Shown piece by piece: positions 42,423-51,823 of a DNA stretch of 64,000 nucleotides. A model generated the notes under the pieces. That model was not told the origin of the DNA, ran no database searches, and worked only from the letters and a program-made list of their open reading frames with translations. The DNA is from Pusillimonas sp. T7-7. GTDB lineage: Bacteria; Pseudomonadota; Gammaproteobacteria; Burkholderiales; Burkholderiaceae_B. The stretch lies in NCBI RefSeq assembly GCF_000209655.1, contig NC_015458.1, positions 62,001 to 126,000 of the forward strand. Reading direction: 5' to 3'. How positions within the stretch are numbered: the stretch's first letter is position 1; each line of letters opens with the position of its first letter. Made by a program: the position numbers and the translations under genes.

Positions 42423-43508
42423 TTAGAATAATTCGCCTTGGCTTCCTGCTTGTGTGGGGCGAAGAAAATCAGCAGTGCTTAATGCTGTAAGGTGCGCGCG
42501 GCGGTCGGGATTCAGCCCGGCTTTCGTGCATGCCTTCTGGAAGCGTTGCCGAATCAGGTCGGCAAAAATACCGCTGCCTTTCATACGAGTCCTGAAGTCT
42601 GCATCATAAACCTTGCCGCCACGCATCTGTTTGATCAGATTCATGACGTGCGCTTCCTTCAGAGGGTGATGCGCGGCCAGCCATTCGCGGAACAGTTCAC
42701 TTATTTCCAGTGGCAGCCGCAGCAGGACATAAGCCGCGTATTGGGCTCCGGCATCTTTTGCGCTGAACAGAATTTTTTCCATGTCGTGGTCGGTGAGTGC
42801 GGGAATGACCGGCGCCACGATCACGCCGGTGGGTATGCCTGCCTGGGCAAGCTTACGCAATGCATTGAGGCGGGCTCCGGGCGCGCTGGCGCGTGGTTCC
42901 AGAGTTCTTGCAATGCTGCCGTCAAGCGAGCCTACCGACATATACACACGAACCAGATTCTTGCTTGCCATGTACGCAAGCATGTCGATATCTTGCGTGA
43001 TGGAGGCAGACTTGGTGGTAATGGCAACGGGGTGATTGAATTCTTTCAGCACAGCCAGTATCGATGAGGTGATGCGCAGCCGTCTTTCTATGGGCTGATA
43101 AGGGTCGGTATTGGCGCCCAGGGCAATCAGTTTGGGTAGGTAAGAGGGCCGAGACAACGCCTTGCGCAAAAGCTCGGCGGCGTTGTGTTTGGCATATAAC
43201 TTGGTTTCGAAGTCCAGCCCGGGTGAATGATTCAGATAAGCGTGCGTTGGCCGGGCATAGCAGTAGATGCAGCCGTGTTCGCACCCACGGTAGGGGTTAA
43301 TGGATTGGTCGAAGGGGATGTCAGGCGAATCGTTATGGGAAATAATCGACTTGGCCGTTTCATTGGTAACGACGGTGGCGGGTCGGGGCGGGCCGTCTTC
43401 GTGGTGACCGCTGCCCCATTCATCGTCGAAGCTTACCCGCTGCAGCTCGTCGAACCGCGATGTTCTGTTCGAGACACTGCCCCTGCCTTTGATGGGTGTA
43501 GGATGCAT
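42423..43508 (-). CDS. PA0069-like radical SAM protein (spore photoproduct lyase-like)
   Basis: 361 residues. The radical SAM cluster motif CEHGCIYC gives C76, C80 and C83, preceded by SINPYRG and followed by YARPTHAYL, the mark of the PA0069/Rv2578c family distantly related to spore photoproduct lyase. The molecular substrate is not established. ATG 43508 lies 3 nt after a 20-bp-armed hairpin holding a LexA-type box, so the gene is probably induced by DNA damage. It follows the YcaQ-like glycosylase gene by 51 nt on the same strand, which also points to DNA repair. Confidence 0.9.
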   Translation of the reverse strand: MHPTPIKGRGSVSNRTSRFDELQRVSFDDEWGSGHHEDGPPRPATVVTNETAKSIISHNDSPDIPFDQSINPYRGCEHGCIYCYARPTHAYLNHSPGLDFETKLYAKHNAAELLRKALSRPSYLPKLIALGANTDPYQPIERRLRITSSILAVLKEFNHPVAITTKSASITQDIDMLAYMASKNLVRVYMSVGSLDGSIARTLEPRASAPGARLNALRKLAQAGIPTGVIVAPVIPALTDHDMEKILFSAKDAGAQYAAYVLLRLPLEISELFREWLAAHHPLKEAHVMNLIKQMRGGKVYDADFRTRMKGSGIFADLIRQRFQKACTKAGLNPDRRAHLTALSTADFLRPTQAGSQGELF

Positions 43509-43511
43509 GGC

Positions 43512-43559
43512 ACCAACTCGCTATATACTGTATAAATGCACAGTATATAGCGAGTTGGT
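43512..43559. repeat. Inverted repeat with 20-bp perfect arms between ycaQ-like and radical SAM genes
   Basis: 43512-43531 is the exact reverse complement of 43540-43559 around the 8-nt loop ATAAATGC. It fills almost the whole 51-nt gap: it begins directly after the stop of the upstream gene and ends 3 nt before the next ATG. The GCGAG that could serve as Shine-Dalgarno for the radical SAM gene is inside one arm. There is no T-tract, so a terminator is unlikely. Confidence 0.9.
43526..43545. promoter_or_regulatory. LexA (SOS) box
   Basis: TACTGT-N8-ACAGTA with eight A/T-rich central bases (ATAAATGC) fits the proteobacterial LexA operator, CTGT-N8-ACAG with flanking TA. It lies 18-37 nt upstream of the radical SAM start codon, where it would block the promoter. 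It is the centre of the longer hairpin. Confidence 0.8.
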
Positions 43560-44699
43560 TTACGAGGCGAATTGAAATTGCTCGAATAAATGCAGTTTTT
43601 CCTCGATCAGCCGTTTGTGCGCCGATTGGCCTTTTTTGCCTACCTTGCTCCATTTTTGCAGTAGCAGATGGCGGTTGTTGCGATCCGCCTTAAGATCAAG
43701 GACAGCCACGATTTCATCATCCACCAGCACGGGCAGGCCCAGGTAGCCAAAAATACGCTTTTCTTTGGGTACATAGGCTTCGAACAGATGCTCGTAATCG
43801 AAGAATAGTTTCAACCGTTTGCGTTGAATGATGAGCGGGTCAAACGGTGAAAGGATGTGCACGCCCTCTGTCTGCGCAGGAGCGCAGGCCAGGGTTTCCG
43901 GGGTGGACCAGTGTTCGATCTTGCTGGCGCCATCAATCGCCACAGAAACCAGCGCTCCACGCCGCAGCCGCTTTTCAATAAGTTGGCGCATCAAAGGCTT
44001 GCGTCCAGGGTTCAAGTGGCAAATGGAGTCCAGGCTGACTACGCCCTGCGACCTCAGCGCCCTGTCGAGCTGGTAAGCAATGACTTGTCCTTCGCTGGCT
44101 TTCCGGGGTGGATCTTCCCACTGGAAATGCCTATCCATAAGCTCGTATGTCTTGAGCATGCCGGTGCGTTCGCTGACTGTCAGTTTTCCGATATGAAAAG
44201 CCAGCTGCAATGCCCGTTTCGACGGCTTTCGGCTGGCCCAGGCATGATCTTTTTCCACCAGCTTGTCGTCATTGATATCTCGGATCGACAAGGCTCCGTA
44301 GTCGCGGATGCGCGTAATGACCTTGCGAAGGTCGCTTTCAGTTACAGAGCTGAACCAGCTTTTGGGCGATTTACGCTGTTGCCGCATGTCGCCGATGAAA
44401 AACCTCAGATCGCTGGTCGGTATGTACGATAAGGCATGAGTCCAGTACTCGAAAACAGTCTTGTCGACGGTTTGTGCCTGGTGCAGGTGCTCACGCCGAT
44501 ACGCTGGAATTCGTGTCCACAGAATGTGGTGATGGCAGCGCTCGATGACGTTGATGGTGTCGATTTGTACATAGCCAAGATGCTTGATCGCCGCCGGCGT
44601 GGCTATGGCGCCGTCCCCGAAGGGAGCGGCGGTGTCCAGTCTTTGAGCGTGCAGCCAGATACGGCGGGCGTGTTGTTGGCTTATTTCTATGGAGGACAT
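43560..44699 (-). CDS. YcaQ/AlkX-like HTH_42 DNA glycosylase
   Basis: 379 residues of the winged-helix HTH_42 family. E. coli YcaQ (AlkX) unhooks DNA interstrand cross-links, and its catalytic motif Gln-x-Asp is seen here as Q45-I46-D47 in LGYVQIDTINVIERCHHHIL. Other family segments are YWTHALSYIPTSDLRFF and ILSPFDPLIIQRKRLKLFFDYEHLFEAYVP. It is transcribed between tal and the SOS-box radical SAM gene; the combination suggests a small DNA-repair unit. YcaQ is the nearest named relative; substrate is inferred. Confidence 0.88.
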   Translation of the reverse strand: MSSIEISQQHARRIWLHAQRLDTAAPFGDGAIATPAAIKHLGYVQIDTINVIERCHHHILWTRIPAYRREHLHQAQTVDKTVFEYWTHALSYIPTSDLRFFIGDMRQQRKSPKSWFSSVTESDLRKVITRIRDYGALSIRDINDDKLVEKDHAWASRKPSKRALQLAFHIGKLTVSERTGMLKTYELMDRHFQWEDPPRKASEGQVIAYQLDRALRSQGVVSLDSICHLNPGRKPLMRQLIEKRLRRGALVSVAIDGASKIEHWSTPETLACAPAQTEGVHILSPFDPLIIQRKRLKLFFDYEHLFEAYVPKEKRIFGYLGLPVLVDDEIVAVLDLKADRNNRHLLLQKWSKVGKKGQSAHKRLIEEKLHLFEQFQFAS

Positions 44700-44751
44700 G
44701 TGTTGTGTGGCCCGGGTGGCGCCTTAGCGCCTGTTGCTGAGCATGCCTGGG

Positions 44752-45711
44752 CTATTTTCCACGAGCCTGCGCAATCAGCGCATCGAGCTTGATGCCGTCT
44801 GCGACAAACACACGTATGCCCTCGGCCAGTTTCTCGGTGGCCATGGCGTCCTGGTTCAGTTCCGTCCGGAAGCTGACTTCGTTGCTGGCCAGCCATTCGG
44901 GCGCATTCTGTTTGGCGTTTTCGGGTGTTAGCTGGTGCTCCAGCGGCTCGCTGCTCTCTGACAGCTGGTTCAGCAGGTCTGGGCTGATGGTCAGCAGGTC
45001 GCAGCCCGCCAAAGCCCGAATTTGTCCGATATTGCGGAAGCTTGCACCCATGATCTCGGTGGGGATGTCGTAGGCTTTGTAGTAGTCGTAAATGCGTTTG
45101 ACCGATTGCACGCCGGGGTCGGCAGCCCCTGCGCTGGCGGCTTCGTCCCACTGCGTGCCGGCAGATTTTTTGTGCCAGTCGTAAATACGGCCAACGAAAG
45201 GAGAAATCAGCTGGACTTTGGCCTGTGCGCAGGCCAGCGCCTGCGGCAGGCAGAACAGCAAGGTCATATTGCAGCGTATGCCCTCAGCTTGCAGCACCTT
45301 GGCTGCCTGTATGCCTTCCCAGGTTGAGGCCAGTTTGATCAGCACGCGCTCGCGGGCAATGCCGCTGCGCTGGTACAAATCGATAAGCTGGCGGGCACGC
45401 TCTATGCTGGCCTGAGTGTCAAACGACAGGCGGGCATCAACCTCGGTGGACACCCGCCCCGGGATAATGCTTAGAATTTCGCTGCCAAAAGCAACCAGCA
45501 GGTGATCGACCAGCTCACTGGCTGATGCGTCACCATGATCACGTATGACTTTTTCAAGCAAGTGGCGATTTTCTTCCTGCTGCACCGCCTTCAGAATCAG
45601 CGACGGGTTGGTGGTTGCGTCGGTGGGGCGGTACTTGCGCATGGTCTCGAAGTCACCGGTATCGGCCACAACGGTAGTAAATTGACGAAGTGAATCAAGC
45701 TGCTTGGACAT
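44752..45711 (-). CDS. tal: Transaldolase
   Basis: 319 residues, class 1 transaldolase (TalB type). It moves a dihydroxyacetone unit in the non-oxidative pentose phosphate pathway. The Schiff-base lysine is K126 in [39 protein letters not shown] and [12 protein letters not shown] are the other signatures. It is divergent from carA (162 nt) and lies 52 nt upstream of the ycaQ-like gene on the same strand. Confidence 0.96.
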   Translation of the reverse strand: MSKQLDSLRQFTTVVADTGDFETMRKYRPTDATTNPSLILKAVQQEENRHLLEKVIRDHGDASASELVDHLLVAFGSEILSIIPGRVSTEVDARLSFDTQASIERARQLIDLYQRSGIARERVLIKLASTWEGIQAAKVLQAEGIRCNMTLLFCLPQALACAQAKVQLISPFVGRIYDWHKKSAGTQWDEAASAGAADPGVQSVKRIYDYYKAYDIPTEIMGASFRNIGQIRALAGCDLLTISPDLLNQLSESSEPLEHQLTPENAKQNAPEWLASNEVSFRTELNQDAMATEKLAEGIRVFVADGIKLDALIAQARGK

Positions 45712-45873
45712 AAGTTATTTACACCATATTTATTTAAAGCACAGCCGTTAGGGCCGGTTAATGACTGTTCAAGGAAGTTGTGTTGGGTCGTATTAACGGG
45801 TTCTAGTCGGCGTTCAAAGTTCTCAATGTATAATTAGAAGGTTTAATTATCGACTTTACAACCGGGGTTTACA

Positions 45874-47028
45874 GTGCTGCCGTCACTCTTTTTAAAGGGG
45901 TCTAATCAGGCTCCTTCAGCAATTCTTGCCTTGGCAGACGGTACCATCTTCAAGGGTGTCTCCATCGGCGCCGATGGGTATTGCGTCGCCGAAATCGTAT
46001 TCAACACCGCCATGACTGGCTACCAAGAGATCCTGACCGATCCCAGTTACAGTGGTCAGATCGTTACTTTAACGTATCCGCATATTGGCAACACGGGGGT
46101 CAACGAAGAAGACGTCGAGTCCAACCGTGTGCATGCCGCAGGGCTGGTGGTGCGCGATTGCGCTTTGCGGGTGTCCAATTTCCGCGCGACGCAATCCTTG
46201 CCTGACTACCTCAAGGCGGAAGGCGTTGTCGCCATTTCGGGCATAGACACGCGTAAGCTCACACGCATATTGCGTGATGGCGGGGCGCAGGGCGCCTGCA
46301 TTCTGGTGGGTGACGACGCTGACCGCGCGGTGCAGTTGGCCAAAGGTTTTCCGGGCATGTCGGGTCAAGACCTGGCCAAAACAGTGTCTACCAAGACAGC
46401 CGATAGCTGGCGTGAAGGCACCTGGCAGCTAGGCCAGGGCTTTACTCAGCCTACCGAGGCGACTTACCACGTCGTGGCTTACGACTACGGCATCAAAACG
46501 AATATTTTGCGCCTTTTGGCCGATCGCGGCTGTCGCATTACCCTGGTGCCGGCCCAAACCCCAGTCCAGGATGTCCTGGATCTGAAGCCAGACGGCATCT
46601 TCCTGTCCAATGGCCCGGGCGACCCCGAGCCTTGCGACTACGCCATAGCCACTTGCAAAGTGGCGCTAGAGCAAAAAATACCCTTGTTCGGCATTTGCCT
46701 GGGGCAGCAAATCCTGGGCCTGGGCCTGGGCGCCAAAACCATCAAAATGAAGGCGGGGCATCACGGAGCCAACCACCCGGTGCAAGACCTTGATACCGGA
46801 CGTGTCTTCATCACGAGCCAGAACCATGGGTTCAATGTCGACAAAGACAGCCTGCCGGCCAACGCCCGCATGACGCATGTGTCTTTGTTTGACGGCACCT
46901 TGCAAGGCTTCGAGCTTACCGACACCCCGGCCTTCTGCTTCCAGGGGCATCCCGAAGCCAGCCCAGGCCCACACGACATCGTGGTGCTTTTCGACAAATT
47001 CATCAGCCTCATGGCTGGACAAAAATAA
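45874..47028 (+). CDS. carA: Carbamoyl-phosphate synthase small subunit (glutaminase)
   Basis: 384 residues starting at GTG 45874. The class I amidotransferase triad is C275 in [11 protein letters not shown]359 and E361 in [12 protein letters not shown]; the N-terminal domain has [13 protein letters not shown] and [12 protein letters not shown]. It frees ammonia from glutamine for CarB, feeding arginine and pyrimidine synthesis. A TATAAT at 45829-45834 in the 162-nt region shared with tal may be its -10, without a clear -35. carB follows after 9 nt. Confidence 0.97.
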   Translation: MLPSLFLKGSNQAPSAILALADGTIFKGVSIGADGYCVAEIVFNTAMTGYQEILTDPSYSGQIVTLTYPHIGNTGVNEEDVESNRVHAAGLVVRDCALRVSNFRATQSLPDYLKAEGVVAISGIDTRKLTRILRDGGAQGACILVGDDADRAVQLAKGFPGMSGQDLAKTVSTKTADSWREGTWQLGQGFTQPTEATYHVVAYDYGIKTNILRLLADRGCRITLVPAQTPVQDVLDLKPDGIFLSNGPGDPEPCDYAIATCKVALEQKIPLFGICLGQQILGLGLGAKTIKMKAGHHGANHPVQDLDTGRVFITSQNHGFNVDKDSLPANARMTHVSLFDGTLQGFELTDTPAFCFQGHPEASPGPHDIVVLFDKFISLMAGQK

Positions 47029-47037
47029 ATCAGCAAT

Positions 47038-50000
47038 ATGCCAAAGCGTTCAGATATAAAAAGCATCCTCATCATTGGCGCAGGCCCGATCATCATCGGG
47101 CAGGCCTGCGAGTTCGACTACTCTGGAGCCCAAGCCTGCAAGGCCCTCAAGGCCGATGGCTTTCGCACCATACTGGTCAACAGCAATCCCGCGACCATCA
47201 TGACCGACCCGGAAACGGCCGATGTCACCTACATCGAGCCCATTACCTGGCAGGCAGTTGAAAAAATCATCGAGCGCGAGAAGCCCGATGCCTTGCTGCC
47301 CACTATGGGCGGCCAAACCGCGTTGAACTGTGCGCTCGACCTGGTGCACAACGGCGTGCTGGAAAAACATGGTGTCGAGCTTATTGGCGCCAACGAACAC
47401 GCCATTGAAAAGGCTGAAGACCGCCAAAAGTTCAAGCAGGCCATGAACGACATCGGCCTGGAGTCGGCCAAGTCGGGCGTCGCGCATTCTATGGATGAAG
47501 CCTGGGAAGTGCAGCGTCGTATCGGCGACGAGGCCGGCAATTCGGGTTTTCCGGTAGTCATACGCCCCAGTTTCACCATGGGTGGTTCGGGCGGCGGCAT
47601 CGCCTATAACAGCGAAGAGTTCGAAAGCATTTGCCGGCGCGGCCTGGAAGCCTCGCCAACCAACGAACTCCTTATCGAAGAATCCTTGCTGGGCTGGAAA
47701 GAATTCGAAATGGAAGTCGTGCGCGATAGCGTCGACAATTGCATTATCGTCTGCTCCATTGAAAACCTGGACCCCATGGGCGTACACACGGGCGATTCGA
47801 TTACGGTTGCACCGGCCCAAACCCTCACCGACAAGGAATACCAGATCATGCGTAACGCATCGATCGCGGTATTGCGTGAAATCGGCGTCGATACGGGTGG
47901 CTCCAACGTGCAGTTTGCCGTCAACCCCCAAGACGGCCGCATGATCGTCATCGAGATGAATCCGCGTGTGTCGCGTTCGTCGGCATTGGCTTCCAAAGCG
48001 ACCGGTTTCCCCATCGCCAAGGTGGCTGCCCGTTTGGCTGTGGGTTATACGCTCGATGAACTGAAGAACGAAATCACAGGCGGCGCCACACCCGCCTCCT
48101 TCGAGCCTGCCATCGACTACGTGGTCACCAAGGTGCCACGTTTCGCCTTTGAAAAATTCCCTCAGGCCGACTCCCGTCTGACGACGCAAATGAAGTCGGT
48201 GGGTGAAGTCATGGCCATAGGCCGCACTTTCCAGGAGTCTTTCCAGAAAGCCTTGCGTGGGCTGGAAGTCGGTGTCGACGGCCTCAACCAGAAAACCACT
48301 GATCGCGAGAAGCTTCAGATAGAGCTTGGCGAACCTGGTCCTGAGCGTATCTGGTACGTAGGCGACGCTTTCGCGCAGGGTTTCAGCCTTGAAGAAGTCC
48401 ATGGCCTGACCAGTATCGACCCATGGTTCCTGGCGCAGATTAAAGAAATCGTCGATATCGAATTGGCGCTCGAGCAAAAGACGCTGGCCGATCTTGATTA
48501 CGACACCGTATGGCAGCTCAAGCGCAGGGGCTTTTCCGATCGTCGCCTGGCTTTCCTGCTCGATAGCTCCGAAAGTGAAGTTCGCAAGCTGCGTCATCAG
48601 TTGGGCGTGCGTCCGGTATATAAGCGCGTTGATACCTGCGCAGGCGAGTTCCCCACGCGCACCGCCTACATGTATTCCACCTACGAAGACGAGTGCGAAG
48701 CCGAGCCCACCGATCGCAAGAAAATCATCGTACTGGGCGGCGGCCCCAACCGTATCGGCCAGGGCATCGAGTTTGATTATTGCTGCGTGCATGCCGCGTT
48801 GGCCCTGCGTGACGATGACTATGAAACCATCATGGTCAACTGCAATCCCGAAACGGTTTCCACCGACTACGATACGTCCGATCGTCTATATTTCGAACCG
48901 CTTACGCTTGAAGACGTGCTCGAAATCGTACACAAAGAAAACCCGGTCGGCATGATTGTGCAATATGGCGGCCAGACTCCCTTGAAGCTGGCCCGTGCCC
49001 TTGAAGCCAATGGCGTGCCTATTATTGGCACCAGCCCCGAGTCCATCGACGTGGCCGAGGATCGCGAGCGTTTCCAGAAACTGCTCAACAAACTGGGTCT
49101 GCGTCAGCCGCCTAATCGCACGGCTCGTACCGAAGGCGAAGCCCTGGCGCACGCTACTGAAATCGGCTATCCGCTGGTGGTCCGTCCAAGTTACGTCTTG
49201 GGTGGCCGAGCCATGGAGATCGTGCACGAGCAGCAAGATCTCGAACGCTATATGCGCGAGGCAGTCAAGGTCAGCAACGATTCGCCGGTATTGCTGGACC
49301 ACTTCCTGAACAATGCCACCGAAGTCGATGTGGACTGCATCGCCGACGGCGAGGTGGTGTTTATCGGTGGCGTCATGGAGCACATTGAACAGGCGGGTGT
49401 TCACTCGGGTGATTCGGCCTGCAGTTTGCCGCCTTATTCGTTGTCGCAAGAGATCATTGCCGAGATCAAGCGACAGACCGAGCTCATGGCGCGTGCCCTG
49501 AATGTAAAGGGTTTGATGAACGTACAGTTTGCCATTCAAGATGGTGATGTTTATGTGCTGGAAGTCAATCCCCGTGCCTCCCGCACCGTACCTTACGTGT
49601 CCAAGGCGACCGGCCTGCAACTGGCCAAGATCGCTGCGCGTGCCATGGCCGGTAAAACGCTGGCAGAGCAGGGCATACGCAAGGAAGTGGTGCCCAGCTA
49701 CTACTCCGTCAAGGAAGCGGTCTTTCCTTTCGTGAAGTTCCCTGGGGTAGACACCATACTCGGACCCGAAATGAAATCCACCGGGGAAGTCATGGGTGTG
49801 GGCGAAAGCTTCGGCGAGGCCTTTGTGAAATCACAGCTGGCCGCCAGTGCATGGTTGCCCGAATCCGGCACGGTGTTCATCAGTGTGCGTGGCCAAGACA
49901 AACCCAGGGCGGTCGAAGTGGCCCGCGGTCTGAGCGACCTGGGCTACAAAATTGTGGCAACACGCGGGACTGCGGCAGCCATCGAAGCGGCTGGCCTGCA

Positions 50001-50280
50001 GGTTCAGGTGGTCAACAAGGTTACCGAAGGCCGACCGCATATCGTCGACATGATCAAGAATGGCGAAATCGCCATGGTCATCAACACGGTGGAAGAGCGG
50101 CGCAACGCCATTGCCGACTCGCGCACCATACGTACCAACTCCCTGGCTGCGCGCGTTACCTTCTTTACCACTATCGCGGGTGCGCGGGCGGCGGTCGAGG
50201 GGCTGCAGTATCTGCGTCAAGGCAGTGGCCTGAAGGTTTACTCTTTGCAAGACTTGCACGCTTCTTTGCCTCAGCAATAA
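47038..50280 (+). CDS. carB: Carbamoyl-phosphate synthase large subunit
   Basis: 1080 residues, the normal length. Two homologous ATP-grasp halves (about 1-400 and 550-935), each with a [19 protein letters not shown] or [19 protein letters not shown] start and [16 protein letters not shown] / [16 protein letters not shown] loop, are joined by an oligomerisation domain and closed by an MGS-like allosteric domain (about 935-1075) where UMP and ornithine bind. It makes carbamoyl phosphate from bicarbonate, ammonia and 2 ATP. In related genomes greA usually follows closely; here about 8 kb intervene. Confidence 0.98.
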   Translation: MPKRSDIKSILIIGAGPIIIGQACEFDYSGAQACKALKADGFRTILVNSNPATIMTDPETADVTYIEPITWQAVEKIIEREKPDALLPTMGGQTALNCALDLVHNGVLEKHGVELIGANEHAIEKAEDRQKFKQAMNDIGLESAKSGVAHSMDEAWEVQRRIGDEAGNSGFPVVIRPSFTMGGSGGGIAYNSEEFESICRRGLEASPTNELLIEESLLGWKEFEMEVVRDSVDNCIIVCSIENLDPMGVHTGDSITVAPAQTLTDKEYQIMRNASIAVLREIGVDTGGSNVQFAVNPQDGRMIVIEMNPRVSRSSALASKATGFPIAKVAARLAVGYTLDELKNEITGGATPASFEPAIDYVVTKVPRFAFEKFPQADSRLTTQMKSVGEVMAIGRTFQESFQKALRGLEVGVDGLNQKTTDREKLQIELGEPGPERIWYVGDAFAQGFSLEEVHGLTSIDPWFLAQIKEIVDIELALEQKTLADLDYDTVWQLKRRGFSDRRLAFLLDSSESEVRKLRHQLGVRPVYKRVDTCAGEFPTRTAYMYSTYEDECEAEPTDRKKIIVLGGGPNRIGQGIEFDYCCVHAALALRDDDYETIMVNCNPETVSTDYDTSDRLYFEPLTLEDVLEIVHKENPVGMIVQYGGQTPLKLARALEANGVPIIGTSPESIDVAEDRERFQKLLNKLGLRQPPNRTARTEGEALAHATEIGYPLVVRPSYVLGGRAMEIVHEQQDLERYMREAVKVSNDSPVLLDHFLNNATEVDVDCIADGEVVFIGGVMEHIEQAGVHSGDSACSLPPYSLSQEIIAEIKRQTELMARALNVKGLMNVQFAIQDGDVYVLEVNPRASRTVPYVSKATGLQLAKIAARAMAGKTLAEQGIRKEVVPSYYSVKEAVFPFVKFPGVDTILGPEMKSTGEVMGVGESFGEAFVKSQLAASAWLPESGTVFISVRGQDKPRAVEVARGLSDLGYKIVATRGTAAAIEAAGLQVQVVNKVTEGRPHIVDMIKNGEIAMVINTVEERRNAIADSRTIRTNSLAARVTFFTTIAGARAAVEGLQYLRQGSGLKVYSLQDLHASLPQQ

Positions 50281-50290
50281 AGGCTGCACC

Positions 50291-51052
50291 TTGGCCCTGC
50301 GCGTATTCATTACCGGCGCCAGCAGCGGCATAGGCGCCGCACTGGCCCTGTCTTACGCGCAGCAGGGTGCACAGCTGGGCTTGCTGGGCCGGCGCACGCA
50401 GGCCTTGCAGGACGTGGCCGCTACGCTACCGGGTAGCGGCCACGTCGTTTATGCCGTCGATGTACGCGACCGTTCCGCACTGCATGCCGCCGCGGCCGAT
50501 TTTCTGGCGGGCGGGCCTGTTGACATCGTCATTGCCAGCGCCGGAATCAGCGTGGGCACGCTCACTGAAGAGCTGGACGACTACCGTGTCTTCGAAGCCA
50601 TTATCGCCACCAACCTGAATGCCACCGTGGCAACTTTCGAGCCTTTTATTGCAGCCATGAAGCAGCGGGGCCAGGGTCGCTTGGTTGGCGTGGCCAGCGT
50701 AGCGGCTGTGCGAGGCCTGCCAGGTGCGGGCGCCTATAGCGCATCCAAGGCGGCTGTGCGTGCCTATTGCGAAAGCTTGCGGGTCGAGTTGAGCCAGACG
50801 GGTGTCAAAGTGGTGACCATAGTGCCAGGGTTTATTCAAACCTACATGACGGCCCATAATCCGTACAAAATGCCATTCCTGATGCCGGTCGATCGGTTTG
50901 CCGCCGCTGCAAATCGTGCAATAAGCCGCGGCGTGTCGTACACCGTCATTCCGTGGCAGATGGGGTGGGTGGCAAAACTGCTGCGCCTGGTTCCCGACCG
51001 TCTATACGATTATTTCGCGGTACGGCGTGAGCGCAAGCCCAGGCAGGTTTAA
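50291..51052 (+). CDS. Short-chain dehydrogenase/reductase
   Basis: 253 residues starting at TTG 50291, 10 nt after carB. NAD(P) motif TGASSGIG at residues 8-15, catalytic S136, Y149 and K153 (GAYSASKAA). The usual NAG is replaced by ASAG. The C-terminal WQMGWVAKLLRLVPDRLYDYF looks like a membrane-associating end seen in DltE/YqjQ-like reductases. Substrate unknown. A strong hairpin lies within the gene at 50411-50446. It converges on the phosphatase gene with a 4-nt overlap. Confidence 0.88.
   Translation: MALRVFITGASSGIGAALALSYAQQGAQLGLLGRRTQALQDVAATLPGSGHVVYAVDVRDRSALHAAAADFLAGGPVDIVIASAGISVGTLTEELDDYRVFEAIIATNLNATVATFEPFIAAMKQRGQGRLVGVASVAAVRGLPGAGAYSASKAAVRAYCESLRVELSQTGVKVVTIVPGFIQTYMTAHNPYKMPFLMPVDRFAAAANRAISRGVSYTVIPWQMGWVAKLLRLVPDRLYDYFAVRRERKPRQV
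50411..50446. repeat. Hairpin with 14-bp perfect arms inside the SDR gene
   Basis: GACGTGGCCGCTAC (50411-50424) is the exact reverse complement of 50433-50446 around GCTACCGG. The arms are GC-rich, so the mRNA hairpin would be very stable. It encodes residues about 41-52 between the second strand and the second NAD-binding region. It may be chance or an inserted palindromic element. Confidence 0.7.
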
Positions 51053-51684
51053 AGTATGTCATCGAGCGCGATATTTTCCAGATGCTCGGTCTGCCCCCAG
51101 GACAGGATGTTCCAACGCCCATCGTCGCTGATGGTGAACTGATTGACGCTGGCATTCAGTATGGGTGCATGACGCGGGGCATCCAGCGCAATGCCGTTGG
51201 CCTTGCGCCAGGCAATATCAATGACCCCGCCGTGAGAAAAGGCCATGACGTTGCGGCCGCGATGGCGCTGTGCCAGATCTTCGAACGCATTGACGATGCG
51301 TTGGGCAAAAACGGGCAGGGTTTCGCCTTGTTCCACAACTTGATCCGGATTGCGAAAGTCCAGGGTGCGCAAGGTTTCCAGGCTGGCCCAGTCTTGTCCT
51401 TCGTATATTCCGTAGCAGCGTTCACGTAACCGTGGGTTGCGCTCGATGGGCAACTGAAAATGCCCAGCGGCGGCCAAGGCCGTATCGTAGGCCCGGCCAA
51501 GATCGCTGCTGACCACGGTGTCTATGCGTGTGCTGAACAGCGGTGATCGCAGATACTGACCCAAGCGTTCGGCCTGCTCGATGCCTGTGGTGTTCAGAGG
51601 AATATCGAGGCTGCCTTGCAGGCGCCTTTCAGCATTCCATTGGGTTTCGCCGTGTCGGATCAGCCAGAATTGAGTCGTGTGCAT
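51049..51684 (-). CDS. Histidine phosphatase family (phosphoglycerate mutase-like) protein
   Basis: 211 residues. The phosphohistidine is H11 in LIRHGETQWN, the second histidine lies in MAFSHGGVIDI, and the acid is in RLRERCYGIYEGQ. This is the GpmB/CobC-like branch of the superfamily, whose members are often small-molecule phosphatases, not mutases. Substrate unknown. Divergent from the uracil/xanthine permease gene (139 nt). Confidence 0.9.
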   Translation of the reverse strand: MHTTQFWLIRHGETQWNAERRLQGSLDIPLNTTGIEQAERLGQYLRSPLFSTRIDTVVSSDLGRAYDTALAAAGHFQLPIERNPRLRERCYGIYEGQDWASLETLRTLDFRNPDQVVEQGETLPVFAQRIVNAFEDLAQRHRGRNVMAFSHGGVIDIAWRKANGIALDAPRHAPILNASVNQFTISDDGRWNILSWGQTEHLENIALDDIL

Positions 51685-51823
51685 GCTGGAAACTGCGCCG
51701 GGCGCAGGCTGTTAGTGTGTAGTAAAGAACCAAGAGTATATGAATTATGTTGCGGTTCGGTGTGACGTAACCTTACACTTGCGCCTGCGTAGTGCCCAAA
51801 TTTTAATAAAAAGGCGAGTTTCA

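Noticed and set aside
47050..48792. 580-codon open frame antisense to carB
   Set aside because: It mirrors a highly conserved gene in a GC-rich codon context and encodes low-complexity His/Gly/Asp-rich sequence with no family pattern; a codon-usage shadow.
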